DNA of 64,000 bases from Kaistia hirudinis (GTDB taxonomy: Bacteria; Pseudomonadota; Alphaproteobacteria; Rhizobiales; Kaistiaceae): positions 434,001-498,000 of the forward strand of contig NZ_JACIDS010000001.1 of assembly GCF_014196455.1 (NCBI RefSeq), written 5' to 3'. Each line of letters opens with the position of its first letter. Positions within the stretch are counted from its first letter, which is position 1. Below are positions 53,052-62,011 of this stretch, piece by piece. Both the position numbers and the translations under genes were made by a program. The notes under the pieces are model-generated. The model worked only from the letters and a program-made list of their open reading frames with translations. It had not been told where the DNA came from and did no database searches.

Positions 53052-54053
53052 ATGATGAGAGAGCGGTACTTCAAGGGCCCGGTTTTCGCCGTCGCCCCGA
53101 TGATGGACTGGACCGATCGTCACTGCCGGTATTTTCACCGGCAGTTGAGCCGTCATGCGCTGCTCTATACCGAGATGGTCGTGGCCGATGCGGTGATCCA
53201 TGGCAACCGCGAGAAGCTGCTGGGCTTCGATCCCGCCGAGCATCCGCTGGCCCTGCAGATCGGCGGCTCGGAGCCGGAGAAGCTGGCTGCCGCGGCGCGG
53301 ATCGGCGCTTCGTGGGGCTATGGCGAGATCAATCTCAATGTCGGTTGCCCTTCCGACCGGGTGCAGTCCGGCGCGTTCGGCGCCTGCCTGATGCTCGAAC
53401 CAGGCCTCGTCGCGGATTGCGTCGATGCGATGAAGCAGGCGGTCGATATTCCCGTGACGGTCAAATGCCGCATCGGCGTCGACGAGCAGGATCCCGAGGT
53501 CGCCCTCGACGCGCTTTCCGATCGCGTGCTGGCGGCCGGCGCCGATGCACTGTGGGTGCATGCCCGCAAGGCCTGGCTCAAGGGGCTCTCGCCGAAGGAG
53601 AACCGCGAGATTCCGCCGCTCGACTATGACCGCGTCCATCGTCTCAAGGCCCGGCTCCCGGATGTCTTCGTCGGCATCAATGGCGGGCTGAAGTCGATCG
53701 ACGACGCCAAGGCGCAGCTCGCCCATGTCGACGGCGTCATGCTCGGCCGCGCCGCCTATCAGACGCCCGGCATCCTGGCCGAGGTCGACGCGGCGATCTA
53801 TGGCGATGGCGCGTCGCTCATCGACGAGCGCTCCGCCGCCGAGGCGATGATGCCCTATCTCGAGGCCATGGCGCGGCGCGGCGAGCCGGTCCATCGCGCG
53901 ACGCGGCACATGCTCGGCCTCTTCCATGGCCGGCCCGGCGCCCGGCGCTACCGGCAGATCCTTTCGACGGAAGCCGCGCGCCGGGATGCAGGGCCGGAGA
54001 TCCTCGCGCGAGCGCTTTTCGAGATCGACCGAACCGAGGCCGCGGCGGCCTGA
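53052..54053 (+). CDS. dusA: tRNA-dihydrouridine synthase A
   Basis: The 333-residue flavoenzyme reduces uridines of the tRNA D loop. The N-terminal FAVAPMMDWTDRHCRYFHRQ is diagnostic of DusA. GEINLNVGCPSDRVQSGAFG contains the catalytic cysteine, and VKCRIGVDEQDPEV and HARKAWLKGLSPKENREIPP follow. DGVMLGRAAYQTPGILAEVD is the FMN-phosphate region. Tandem ATG codons at 53052 and 53055 follow GGAAGAG; I kept the first. The open frame continues upstream without support. Confidence 0.95.
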   Translation: MMRERYFKGPVFAVAPMMDWTDRHCRYFHRQLSRHALLYTEMVVADAVIHGNREKLLGFDPAEHPLALQIGGSEPEKLAAAARIGASWGYGEINLNVGCPSDRVQSGAFGACLMLEPGLVADCVDAMKQAVDIPVTVKCRIGVDEQDPEVALDALSDRVLAAGADALWVHARKAWLKGLSPKENREIPPLDYDRVHRLKARLPDVFVGINGGLKSIDDAKAQLAHVDGVMLGRAAYQTPGILAEVDAAIYGDGASLIDERSAAEAMMPYLEAMARRGEPVHRATRHMLGLFHGRPGARRYRQILSTEAARRDAGPEILARALFEIDRTEAAAA

Positions 54054-54136
54054 CGCCCCTTTCGCAGCCGGGGAATGCCGGCTATTGAGGGATGCTGACA
54101 TCGTCAGCGTACCCCCTTTCCTTCGGACGCTCTGTC

Positions 54137-55126
54137 ATGACAATCCGCGGCTTCACGATCGACGGCTTCCTCCTTGCGCTCGTCGCGATCGTGGCGCTCG
54201 CCATCGCATTCCCCGGACCGGGGGCGACCGGCGGCATCCTGCATATGAACGAAGTCGCGACCTATGGCGTCGCGGTGATCTTCTTCCTCTACGGCCTGAC
54301 GCTCGCGCCGGAGAAGATGAAGGCCGGCATCAAGCACTGGCGCCTGCATATCAGCGTGCAGCTCTGCACCTTCGTGCTGTTCCCAATCGTCGTCCTGGTG
54401 CTCGGAACGCCGTTCAAGAGCATGCTGCCGCTGCCGGTCTGGATCGGCTTCTTCTATATCGCCGCGCTCCCTTCGACGGTGTCCTCCTCGGTCGCGATGA
54501 CCTCGCTCGCCCATGGCAATGTCCCGGCGGCGATCTTCAACGCGACGATCTCGAGCCTCATCGGCGTGTTCGCGACGCCCGTGCTGATGGCGTGGTTCCT
54601 CGCGACGAGCGGCACCTCGATGCCGCTGCTGCCGGTGATCCTCAAGATCGTGCTGCTCGTGTTGCTGCCGATCATCGTCGGCCAGGTCGCGCGGCACTGG
54701 CTGGCCGGCTGGGCGCACCGCAACAACAAGCGCATCAAGCTGGCCGATCGCGCCATCATCCTGGCGATCGTCTACAATTCATTCTCGGATTCGATGGTCG
54801 AGGGCGTGTGGGCCGGACATGACGCGATCCTGATCGTCCAGATCGTCGTCGGCGTGATCGCGCTGTTCTACATCATCTATTGGCTGATGCTGATCCCGTG
54901 CAAGCTGATGCACTTCAATCGGCAGGATACGATCGCGTGCCTCTTCTGCGCCTCGAAGAAATCGCTCGCGACCGGCGTTCCGCTGGCGCCGATCATCTTC
55001 GGCAATGATCCGGCGCTCGGCCTGATCATCGCGCCGATCATGCTCTATCATTTCTGCCAGCTCGTGATCGTCAGCGTGATCGCCAACCGCTATGCGCGGA
55101 TCGCGATCGCCGAGGGGCACACCTAA
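54137..55126 (+). CDS. Bile acid:sodium symporter family protein (SBF-like, YfeH type)
   Basis: The 329-residue membrane protein has nine or ten spans and begins MTIRGFTIDGFLLALVAIVA. ATYGVAVIFFLYGLTLAPEK, FYIAALPSTVSSSVAMTSLA and LFCASKKSLATGVPLAPIIF are characteristic of the SBF-like family (PF13593). Members are thought to be sodium-coupled carriers for organic anions. The ATG at 54137 is the family start. It is convergent with the DUF1289-cobS pair and has no obvious link to its neighbours. Confidence 0.9.
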   Translation: MTIRGFTIDGFLLALVAIVALAIAFPGPGATGGILHMNEVATYGVAVIFFLYGLTLAPEKMKAGIKHWRLHISVQLCTFVLFPIVVLVLGTPFKSMLPLPVWIGFFYIAALPSTVSSSVAMTSLAHGNVPAAIFNATISSLIGVFATPVLMAWFLATSGTSMPLLPVILKIVLLVLLPIIVGQVARHWLAGWAHRNNKRIKLADRAIILAIVYNSFSDSMVEGVWAGHDAILIVQIVVGVIALFYIIYWLMLIPCKLMHFNRQDTIACLFCASKKSLATGVPLAPIIFGNDPALGLIIAPIMLYHFCQLVIVSVIANRYARIAIAEGHT

Positions 55127-55135
55127 GCGAGCCTG

Positions 55136-55318
55136 TCAGCCCGGCAGGGGCTGCGCGTCGGCTGCGGCGCGGCGTTCGGGGAGTTCGCGCATGATCTGCG
55201 CGCGCTCCGCGTCGGACATGGTGGACCAGCGGCCGATCTCGGTCAGCCTGCGGCCGCAGCCGCTGCAGAGCCGAGTCGCCGGGTCGATCGCGCAGAGCTT
55301 GATGCAGGGCGAGATCAT
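55136..55318 (-). CDS. DUF1289 domain protein
   Basis: The 60-residue protein reads MISPCIKLCAIDPATRLCSG then CGRRLTEIGRWSTMSDAERA, matching DUF1289 with four cysteines likely to bind zinc or an Fe-S centre. The function is unknown. Its ATG shares one base with the cobS stop codon (TGATG), so the two are translationally coupled, a pairing seen in other alphaproteobacteria. Confidence 0.88.
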   Translation of the reverse strand: MISPCIKLCAIDPATRLCSGCGRRLTEIGRWSTMSDAERAQIMRELPERRAAADAQPLPG

Positions 55319-56112
55319 CAATGGAACGCCGCCAGGGCGAGGAGCGCGGCGAGGGCGGTCGCCTGCGCGGCGGCGCCGAGTATGTCGCCCGTACGCCCGC
55401 CGATCCGGCGACGGCTCCAATCCGCGACCGTGACGGTGGCGAGCGCGGCTGCGGCGATCGTTATCAGCGACGCGAAGATGCCGGCGGCCAGCGAACCGGC
55501 GACGAGGCCGATCACCAGCGCCGACAGCAGCGCGGTTCCGAGCGCATCCGGTCCCGGTGCGCCGAGCGTGGCGGCGAGACCATCGGCGCGCGCCGGCGGC
55601 TCCTTGGCCCAGACCCAGACGATCGCGGCGCGGCCGAGCGCTTCGGCCGCGATGAGGGCGAAGGCGGCGCGCCAGGGCGAGGCCGGCAGATAGGCCGCGA
55701 GCAGCGCCGTGCGCAGGCCGACGGAGATGATGAGCGCGAGCACGCCATAGGTGCCGATTCGGCTGTCGCGCATGATCTCGAGCCGCCGCTCGACGGTACG
55801 CCCGCCGGCGAGCCCGTCGAAACTATCGGCGAGGCCATCCTCATGCAGCGCGCCGGTGAGCAGGATGCCGGCCGCCACGGCCAGCAGCGCGGCGGCGAGG
55901 GGCGGGAGGCCGAGCGCATTGGCGATCAGGAGCACCAGCCCGGCGGCGAGGCCGAGGAGCGCCCCGACGAGGGGGAAGGCGCGGGCGGCGCGGCTGAAAT
56001 CGGGCGCTCCGGCATCGGCGGCGCCGCGAAAGAAGGAGGCGGGCAGGGTCGTCAGGAAGCTCGCCGCGGCGGCAGAATCCTGCCAGATCGTGCTTCGGTA
56101 CTCATCGGGCAT
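55318..56112 (-). CDS. cobS: Adenosylcobinamide-GDP ribazoletransferase
   Basis: The 264-residue membrane protein is CobS (CobV in Pseudomonas denitrificans nomenclature). The signature GALHEDGLADSFDGLAGGRT lies at about residues 86-105, with the acidic metal-binding residues; five to six hydrophobic spans follow. It joins adenosylcobinamide-GDP from CobU (encoded at 18.3 kb) with alpha-ribazole, the last step of B12 assembly. It is divergent from cobT across 162 bp that hold no recognisable riboswitch. Confidence 0.95.
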   Translation of the reverse strand: MPDEYRSTIWQDSAAAASFLTTLPASFFRGAADAGAPDFSRAARAFPLVGALLGLAAGLVLLIANALGLPPLAAALLAVAAGILLTGALHEDGLADSFDGLAGGRTVERRLEIMRDSRIGTYGVLALIISVGLRTALLAAYLPASPWRAAFALIAAEALGRAAIVWVWAKEPPARADGLAATLGAPGPDALGTALLSALVIGLVAGSLAAGIFASLITIAAAALATVTVADWSRRRIGGRTGDILGAAAQATALAALLALAAFH

Positions 56113-56274
56113 GCTGTTTCGAACCGTCCGTTCCCGCGAAACCGTGAAGGGATCGCCATGCGGGAATGCTTGCGATCATATGGGCGAGGTTTATAGATCG
56201 CCCGCGGCCGGCCGACCAGCGACAGCGCCTCGAAGCCATCCCGCGCGACGCCAGATCCTGCTGAAGGCCTCCCC

Positions 56275-57303
56275 ATGCTCCCCTCCGCCACCGGACTTCC
56301 CTTCGACGATATTCGCGCGCTCATCGCCGCCATGCCCTCGGCAGACGCGGCGGCGGTCGCGGCGGTTCGGGCGCGCGAGGCGCAGCTCACCAAGCCGGCG
56401 GGCTCGCTCGGCCGGATGGAAGGGCTGGCGGAATGGCTCAGCGCCTGGCAGGGGCGGGAAGTGCCCGAGGTGCGGCGTCCGCTCGTCGCGATCTTCGCCG
56501 GCAATCATGGCGTCACGCGCCATGGCATCTCCGCCTTCCCGAGTTCGGTGACGCAGCAGATGGTCGAGAATTTCGCGGCCGGCGGCGCGGCGATCAACCA
56601 GATCTGCATCGCCTATGATCTCGGGCTCAAAGTGTTCGATCTCGCGCTCGATCTGCCGACCGGGGACATCACCGTGGAACCCGCGCTTGACGAGGCGGCC
56701 TGCGCCGCCACCATGGCGTTCGGCATGGAGGCGACGGCCGGCGGCATCGATCTGCTCGTGCTCGGCGAGATGGGCATCGGCAACACGACCGTCGCGGCGG
56801 CTGTCGCGGCCGGGCTCTTCGGTGGGCCGGCTACCGATTGGGTCGGTCCGGGCACCGGGCTCGACGCCGAGGGCGTGGCGCACAAGGCGGCGATCGTGCA
56901 GCAGGCACTCGCCTGCCATGCCGGCCATCTCGACGATCCGCTCGAAGTGCTGCGCCGTCTCGGCGGCCGCGAGCTCGCAGCGATCGCTGGCGCGATCCTC
57001 GCCGCGCGCATGAGCCGGATCCCCGTGCTGATCGACGGCTATGTCGCCACGGCCGCCGCGGCGGTGCTGTGGCGGCTCGATCATCATGCGCTGGATCATT
57101 GCCAGTTCGGCCATCTCTCGGCCGAGCCGGCGCATGGCCTCTTGCTGGCGAAGCTCGGCCGCAAGCCGCTGCTCGATCTCGGCATGCGCCTCGGCGAAGG
57201 CAGCGGCGCGGCGCTGGCCGCGGGCCTCGTCAAGGCCGCGGCGCAGATCCACGCCGGCATGGCGACCTTCGCCCAGGCGGGCGTTTCCGGGCGGAGCGAA
57301 TAG
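56275..57303 (+). CDS. cobT: Nicotinate-nucleotide--dimethylbenzimidazole phosphoribosyltransferase
   Basis: The 342-residue enzyme makes alpha-ribazole phosphate, the lower-ligand precursor. Signatures are LTKPAGSLGRMEGLAEWLSA near residue 39, FAGNHGVTRHGISAFPSSVT, LGEMGIGNTTVAAAVAAGLF and the C-terminal LDLGMRLGEGSGAALA. It is full length. The neighbouring divergent cobS uses its dephosphorylated product. Note that cobT here is the phosphoribosyltransferase, not the chelatase subunit of the same name. Confidence 0.96.
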   Translation: MLPSATGLPFDDIRALIAAMPSADAAAVAAVRAREAQLTKPAGSLGRMEGLAEWLSAWQGREVPEVRRPLVAIFAGNHGVTRHGISAFPSSVTQQMVENFAAGGAAINQICIAYDLGLKVFDLALDLPTGDITVEPALDEAACAATMAFGMEATAGGIDLLVLGEMGIGNTTVAAAVAAGLFGGPATDWVGPGTGLDAEGVAHKAAIVQQALACHAGHLDDPLEVLRRLGGRELAAIAGAILAARMSRIPVLIDGYVATAAAAVLWRLDHHALDHCQFGHLSAEPAHGLLLAKLGRKPLLDLGMRLGEGSGAALAAGLVKAAAQIHAGMATFAQAGVSGRSE

Positions 57304-57309
57304 CCGGTC

Positions 57310-58848
57310 TCAGGCCGTCTTGCGCCAGCGCGAACGCGGCTTGGCGTCGTCTTCGAGGATCGGCGCCAGCGGCTCCATCACGCGCGAGCGCGGGAAGCAG
57401 GCGATCGCCTCGGTGCCCTCGCGCAGCTTCGAGCGCAGCTCGAACGTGCCGTCATGCATTTCCATCATGGCCTGCACGATCGGCAGGCCGAGGCCCGTGC
57501 CCTGCTCGGCGCTCTTGATGGCGATGGCGCCCTGGCCGAAGGCGGAGAGCACGATCGGGATCTCCTCCTCGGGAATGCCGGGGCCATTGTCGCGCACGGA
57601 GACATATTCGCCGCCGCCGGCCGTCCAGCCGACGCGGATCTCGATCTCGCCGCCGGACTGGGTGAACTTGATCGCGTTGGAGAGCAGGTTGAGGACGATC
57701 TGGCGCACGGCGCGCTCGTCGGCCCAGATGCGGGGCAGGTCGGGCTCGACCTTGCGCGTGATCGAGAGGTCCTTCTTGCCGGCACGCAGCCGCATCAGGT
57801 TCTCGCAATCCTCGACGACATGGACCAGCGTGACCGGCTCCTCATTCAGCTCGTAGCGGCCGGCCTCGATCCGGGAGAGATCGAGGATCTCGTTGATCAG
57901 GTCGAGCAGATGCTGTCCGCTCGCATGCACGTCGCCGGCATATTCGCGATAGGTTGCGTTCTGCATCGGGCCCAGCACTTCGTTCTTCATCACCTCCGAA
58001 AAGCCGAGGATCGCGTTGAGCGGCGTGCGCAGCTCATGGCTCATGGTGGCGAGGAAGCGCGACTTGGCGAGATTGGCTTCCTCGGCCCGGCGCCGCGCCT
58101 CGTCGGAGATGGCCTTTTCCGTGCCGAGTTCGGCGATCAGCAGATCCTTTTCGGCGCGGTAGCGCATCATGCCAACGGTGGCCGATTGCAGGCGTTGCGA
58201 CAGCGTCAGGAAGAAGATTTCGCTGCCGATCGAGAGGAAGCTGAGCGCGAGATAGAGCACGTCCTGGCGCAGCGCGAACAGCGCGACCATGGTCAGCGCG
58301 ATCGGCGCGGTGCCGGCGACGGCGCCGGCCGGCAGGCTGGACGCGAACATGGTGCCGACAGCGAGGATCGTCAGCATGGTCGCGAACTGGAAGATCTCGA
58401 TGCCGGGCGCATGCACGACCGAGGTGGCGAGCAACAGCCCGATCCATGTCAGCCCGTAGAAGAACTCCGATGCGACGAAGATGCGTGTCCAGCGCTTGAC
58501 GTCGCCGCGCTCGGCGGTGGAACGCAGGAAGCGACGGCAGAGCCAGGCGCCGGTGGCATGCACCAGCAGGGTGACCACCGCCCAGATGGCGATGGGGATC
58601 GGCTTGAGCCAGACGGTGGCGACGAGCGCCACGAGGACCACGAGCAGGGGAACGGCATAGACGGCCGAGAGGCGGATGCCGGCATAATGGCGCAGCAATT
58701 CCTGATCGAAGGCCGGGCTGGTGCCGCCGGCCGACGTCAGGCGTTCGCGCAGGTCCCGCACCGTGCGCGCGGCCGCGCGCCGGCGCTCGGCCCGCTCGTG
58801 GTTCATCGTGCTCTTGTCTTCGGCCGTGGTGGCCGGTCCGGCCTGCAT
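57310..58848 (-). CDS. Membrane-bound sensor histidine kinase
   Basis: The 512-residue protein has an N-terminal cytoplasmic helix, about six or seven membrane spans between residues 50 and 210, and a linker helix. The HisKA domain FLATMSHELRTPLNAILGFS has the phosphorylated histidine near residue 280, and the HATPase domain has VLNLLSNAIKFTQSGGEIEI, VRDNGPGIPEEEI and QGTGLGLPIVQAMMEMHDG. No PAS or receiver domain and no adjacent response regulator are seen. Its H box resembles the PleC/PdhS-type kinases of alphaproteobacteria. The start is uncertain: ATG at 58848 (GGAAAG upstream) or 58806. It converges closely with cobT. Confidence 0.9.
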   Translation of the reverse strand: MQAGPATTAEDKSTMNHERAERRRAAARTVRDLRERLTSAGGTSPAFDQELLRHYAGIRLSAVYAVPLLVVLVALVATVWLKPIPIAIWAVVTLLVHATGAWLCRRFLRSTAERGDVKRWTRIFVASEFFYGLTWIGLLLATSVVHAPGIEIFQFATMLTILAVGTMFASSLPAGAVAGTAPIALTMVALFALRQDVLYLALSFLSIGSEIFFLTLSQRLQSATVGMMRYRAEKDLLIAELGTEKAISDEARRRAEEANLAKSRFLATMSHELRTPLNAILGFSEVMKNEVLGPMQNATYREYAGDVHASGQHLLDLINEILDLSRIEAGRYELNEEPVTLVHVVEDCENLMRLRAGKKDLSITRKVEPDLPRIWADERAVRQIVLNLLSNAIKFTQSGGEIEIRVGWTAGGGEYVSVRDNGPGIPEEEIPIVLSAFGQGAIAIKSAEQGTGLGLPIVQAMMEMHDGTFELRSKLREGTEAIACFPRSRVMEPLAPILEDDAKPRSRWRKTA

Positions 58849-59141
58849 GGACCCGTGCTTTCCAGGGGGTGGGCGCCAGGGGTGGGCGTTAGGAGTGTCG
58901 AGCCTAGCGCATGATGGTTTAAGCCCCCTTTCGATCGGCTGGTTAACGAGCCCCTTCGCAATCACCGCGCATTTCCGGCATTCCGGACGCGGGTTTGCCG
59001 GCGCAGCAAGGCCTCAGGATTGACAGCCAGACCCGAGTTGATCCATGAAGGAGAGAAATTAATTCCAATCTCGGCCGTGAATGTGGGCTCAATTAGAATG
59101 AAATCCCACAGAAGCGGCGAGATCGATAGCGGAGTTTCGCA
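58849..59141. other. Divergent intergenic region between the kinase and Lrp genes
   Basis: 293 bp with no coding sequence recognised. The segment near 59050-59110 is A/T-rich and probably carries the Lrp gene promoter. Confidence 0.4.
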
Positions 59142-59630
59142 ATGATCGACCGCCTCGACAGAAAAATCCTCCAGATCCTGCAGGAGGACGCAACGATTCC
59201 CGTGGCCGAGATCGGCCGCAGGGTCGGGCTTTCGACGACGCCGTGCTGGCGCCGGATCCAGAAGCTGGAAGAGGACGGCGTCATCCTACGCCGCGTCGCG
59301 ATCCTCGATCCGCGCAAGGTGAACGCCAAGGTGACGGTGTTCGTCTCGATCACGACCAGCCAGCACAATGAGGAATGGCTGAAGCGCTTCGCCGAAGTGA
59401 TCCGCGATTTCCCGGAAGTGGTCGAGTTCTACCGCATGAGCGGGCAGGTGGATTATCTGCTGCGCGTCGTCGTGCCGGACATCGAGGCCTATGACGCCTT
59501 CTACAAGCGCCTGATCTCGAAGATCGACATCGGGGACGTCTCCTCCGCCTTCGCGATGGAGCAGATCAAGTTCGCGACGACGCTGCCGCTCAATTATGTG
59601 CCGCTCGAAAAGGACAAGGGCGTCGTCTAG
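59142..59630 (+). CDS. Lrp/AsnC family transcriptional regulator
   Basis: The 162-residue protein has an N-terminal winged helix-turn-helix (MIDRLDRKILQILQEDATIP, VAEIGRRVGLSTTPCWRRIQ, about residues 1-60) and a RAM ligand-binding domain (VFVSITTSQHNEEWLKRFAE, VVEFYRMSGQVDYLLRVVVP). Such regulators respond to amino acids. It converges on the amino-acid ABC operon with a 15-bp gap, which makes control of that transporter possible but not proven. Confidence 0.94.
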   Translation: MIDRLDRKILQILQEDATIPVAEIGRRVGLSTTPCWRRIQKLEEDGVILRRVAILDPRKVNAKVTVFVSITTSQHNEEWLKRFAEVIRDFPEVVEFYRMSGQVDYLLRVVVPDIEAYDAFYKRLISKIDIGDVSSAFAMEQIKFATTLPLNYVPLEKDKGVV

Positions 59631-59645
59631 CCGGTAGTTGGGGCG

Positions 59646-60353
59646 CTAGCCGGTCTTGGGCGCCGACGACGCGGGGTGGATGTGCCGCGTCATGCGCCTC
59701 TCGATGATGTCGATGACGCGCCGCAGTGTCTCGACCAGGGCGAGATAGAGCACGGCCGCCCAGAGATAGACCTGGAAATCGAATGAGCGCGAGAAGGCGA
59801 GCCGCGTCTCGCCCATCAGGTCGAACACGGTCACGATCGCCGCGACCGACGAGCCCTTGATCATCAGGACGATCTCGTTGCCGAGCGGCCGGAGCGCGAT
59901 CCGGAAGGCCTGCGTCAGGATGATGTGCCGCAGCACAGCGAGCCGTCCGAGGCCGAGCGAGGCGGCGGCCTCCCATTGGCCGCGCGGCACGGCGCGGATC
60001 GCGCCGCGATAGATTTCAGCCTGATAGGCGGCGGTGTTCAAGGTGAAGGTGAGGACGCAGCAGAAGAAGGCGTCGCGAAACAGCCACCAGAGGCCGATCG
60101 CCTGCAGCTCGGGGCGGAACTGGCCGGCGCCGTAATAGACGAGGAAGGTCTGGGCGAGCAGCGGCGTTCCGCGCACCGCATAGACATAGGCATAGGACAC
60201 CCAGCGCAGCGGCGCGATCCGGCTCATCCGGGCGAAGGCGATGGGCAGCGCCAGCATCCCGCCGAGGACGATGGACAGCGTCACCAGCTCGATCGTAACG
60301 ACGAGCCCGCCCAGCATGCGCGGACCGTAGGTGGCGAGCAGTTCCCAGTTCAT
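59646..60353 (-). CDS. Polar amino-acid ABC transporter permease (HisM-like)
   Basis: The 235-residue inner-membrane permease begins MNWELLATYGPRMLGGLVVT and has about five spans. The EAA loop that contacts the ATPase reads EAAASLGLGRLAVLRHIILT, followed by AFRIALRPLGNEIVLMIKGS. It belongs to the HisM/ArtM-type half of a polar amino-acid importer. Its ATG overlaps the end of the HisQ-like gene by 4 nt. No ATP-binding gene follows, and the next gene is the convergent lrp. Confidence 0.93.
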   Translation of the reverse strand: MNWELLATYGPRMLGGLVVTIELVTLSIVLGGMLALPIAFARMSRIAPLRWVSYAYVYAVRGTPLLAQTFLVYYGAGQFRPELQAIGLWWLFRDAFFCCVLTFTLNTAAYQAEIYRGAIRAVPRGQWEAAASLGLGRLAVLRHIILTQAFRIALRPLGNEIVLMIKGSSVAAIVTVFDLMGETRLAFSRSFDFQVYLWAAVLYLALVETLRRVIDIIERRMTRHIHPASSAPKTG

Positions 60354-61063
60354 GCCGGCCTCCCGACGCCGCGGTTCGACCAGCGCTCGACCGCCGCGAT
60401 GCCGATGGAGGATACCATCGACATCAGCAGATAGATCAGGCAGGCGACGCCGAAGAAGAAGAACGGCTCCTTGGTCACGCGCACCGCGATCCCCGTCATC
60501 CGCAGCAGATCGTCGATCGCGATCACCGAGACGAGCGAGGTATCCTTGAGCAGCGCGAGCCAGAGATTGGCGAGGCCCGGCAGGGCGAGGCGTATCAGCT
60601 GCGGGAAGATGACGAGGCGGAACGTCGTCTGTCGCCGGAGGCCGAGCGCATAGGCGGCCTCATATTGCCCGCGCGACATGTTGCCGAAGGCGCCGAGAAA
60701 GACTTCCGACGCATAGGCCGAGAACACGACGCCGAGCGCCACCATGCCGGCGATAAAGCCGTTGACCTCGACCTGGCTGCCGGGCGCGACGAGGCCAGCG
60801 AGGTCCTTCAGGAGGATCTGTCCGCCGAAATAGACGATGAAGATCGTCAGCAGCTCGGGAAGGCCGCGGAACACCGTCGCATAGGCGTGGCCGAGGCCGC
60901 GCACCAGCTTCAGCTGGCTGCGGCGGGCGAAGGCGACCAGGAGGCCGAGCGCCAGTCCGAAGGGCAGGGTGGCAAGCGCCAGGCGGATCGTGAGGGACGC
61001 GCCGGCGAGGAGATCATCACCCCACCCGTCAGGCCCGAAACTCAGGAGTCGCAGTAGATCCAA
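60350..61063 (-). CDS. Polar amino-acid ABC transporter permease (HisQ-like)
   Basis: The 237-residue permease has about five spans and the family EAA loop EAAYALGLRRQTTFRLVIFP followed by LIRLALPGLANLWLALLKDT. The N-terminal LTIRLALATLPFGLALGLLV and GLPELLTIFIVYFGG are typical of HisQ/ArtQ. It pairs with the HisM-like protein as the membrane channel. It lies 66 bp after the binding-protein gene, with a hairpin between them that may reduce expression of the permeases relative to the receptor. Confidence 0.93.
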   Translation of the reverse strand: MDLLRLLSFGPDGWGDDLLAGASLTIRLALATLPFGLALGLLVAFARRSQLKLVRGLGHAYATVFRGLPELLTIFIVYFGGQILLKDLAGLVAPGSQVEVNGFIAGMVALGVVFSAYASEVFLGAFGNMSRGQYEAAYALGLRRQTTFRLVIFPQLIRLALPGLANLWLALLKDTSLVSVIAIDDLLRMTGIAVRVTKEPFFFFGVACLIYLLMSMVSSIGIAAVERWSNRGVGRPA

Positions 61064-61087
61064 CCGGCACAGTCCCCGACGAGAATT

Positions 61088-61116
61088 CCGGACGAGCCGG
61101 TCATCGGCTCGTCCGG
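61088..61116 (-). terminator. Intercistronic hairpin between binding protein and permease genes
   Basis: CCGGACGAGCC (61088-61098) and GGCTCGTCCGG (61106-61116) form a perfect 11-bp stem with a 7-nt loop, 14 nt after the stop of the binding-protein gene. There is no U run. The usual role of such elements is to protect the upstream mRNA or to attenuate transcription into the permease genes, so that the receptor is made in excess. Confidence 0.6.
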
Positions 61117-61129
61117 CTGGTCATGCCGC

Positions 61130-61897
61130 TCAGTCTTTCCAGATCGAATAGGGGAAGTACTTCGCGTTGATCTTGTCGTAGGTGCCGTCGGCCTTGATCT
61201 CGTCGATCGCCTTGGAGATCTGGTCGCGCAGGTCGCCATCTTCCTTGCGCACGGCCGCGCCGACGCCGCCGCCGAGCGGAATATCCGCGCCGACGACCTC
61301 GCAGCAGGCGCCGTCATTGGTCTTCAGCCAGTCGGCGATCTGGACCTTGTCGACCAGCAGCGCGTCGATGCGCCCGGCGACCAGATCAAGGTTCACTTCG
61401 TCCTGCGTCGGATAGAATTTGAGTTCGAACCCGGGGTACTTGGCCTCGAGATAGCCGGACTGGATGGTCGAGGACTGCGCGCCGATCGTCTTGCCCTTGA
61501 GCGCCTCGGCCGAGATGTCGGTGATGCCGGAGTTCTTCGGCGCCACGAAGGCCGAGGGCGTGTTGTAATAGGGCCGGGAGAAGCTCACGATCTTTTCGCG
61601 CTCTTCGGTCACGGACATCGAGCTGAAGATCGCATCGAACTTGCCGGCCTGAAGCGCCGGAATGATGCCGTCCCAGTCCTGCGCGACGAAGGTGCAGGTC
61701 GCCTTCATCTTGTCGCAGACGGCCTTGGCGATATCGACATCGAAGCCGCCGAGCTTCTGGTCGGAATCGATGAAGTTGAAGGGAGGATAGGCACCCTCGA
61801 CGCCAATGCGGATCGTCGTCCAATCCTTGGCATAGGCACTTGCCGTCGCCGCGACGACGATCAAGGCCGAAAGTGCAACGCGCCTCAGTGAAACCAT
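61130..61897 (-). CDS. Polar amino-acid ABC transporter substrate-binding protein (LAO/HisJ-like)
   Basis: The 255-residue periplasmic protein has a signal peptide (MVSLRRVALSALIVVAATASAYA) and the type 3 fold: IRIGVEGAYPPFNFIDSDQK, GGFDVDIAKAVCDKMKATC, DWDGIIPALQAGKFDAIFSS and MSVTEEREKIVSFSRPYY, then LVAGRIDALLVDKVQ. It resembles HisJ/ArgT proteins for basic amino acids, though the specificity is not certain. It is first of a three-gene operon with two permeases; the ATPase is absent. Confidence 0.93.
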   Translation of the reverse strand: MVSLRRVALSALIVVAATASAYAKDWTTIRIGVEGAYPPFNFIDSDQKLGGFDVDIAKAVCDKMKATCTFVAQDWDGIIPALQAGKFDAIFSSMSVTEEREKIVSFSRPYYNTPSAFVAPKNSGITDISAEALKGKTIGAQSSTIQSGYLEAKYPGFELKFYPTQDEVNLDLVAGRIDALLVDKVQIADWLKTNDGACCEVVGADIPLGGGVGAAVRKEDGDLRDQISKAIDEIKADGTYDKINAKYFPYSIWKD

Positions 61898-62011
61898 GAA
61901 ACACCTCTCATAGCGGCGTGAGCCTGCCTACTCGACGGGCCGCGACAGCACTGCTGTGCTCAACCCGGTCGAACGCGCCCCTTTGCCCAATCTATAGGCC
62001 CGCCGCATGAG

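Noticed and set aside
51116-53629. An 837-codon plus-strand open frame opposite mgtA and into dusA
   Set aside because: It covers the complement of mgtA and then a wrong frame of dusA; no domain and no ribosome site.
56113-56274. A second cobalamin riboswitch between cobS and cobT
   Set aside because: No B12 box (GCCACTG or AGCCAGGAGACC-like) is present in these 162 bp.
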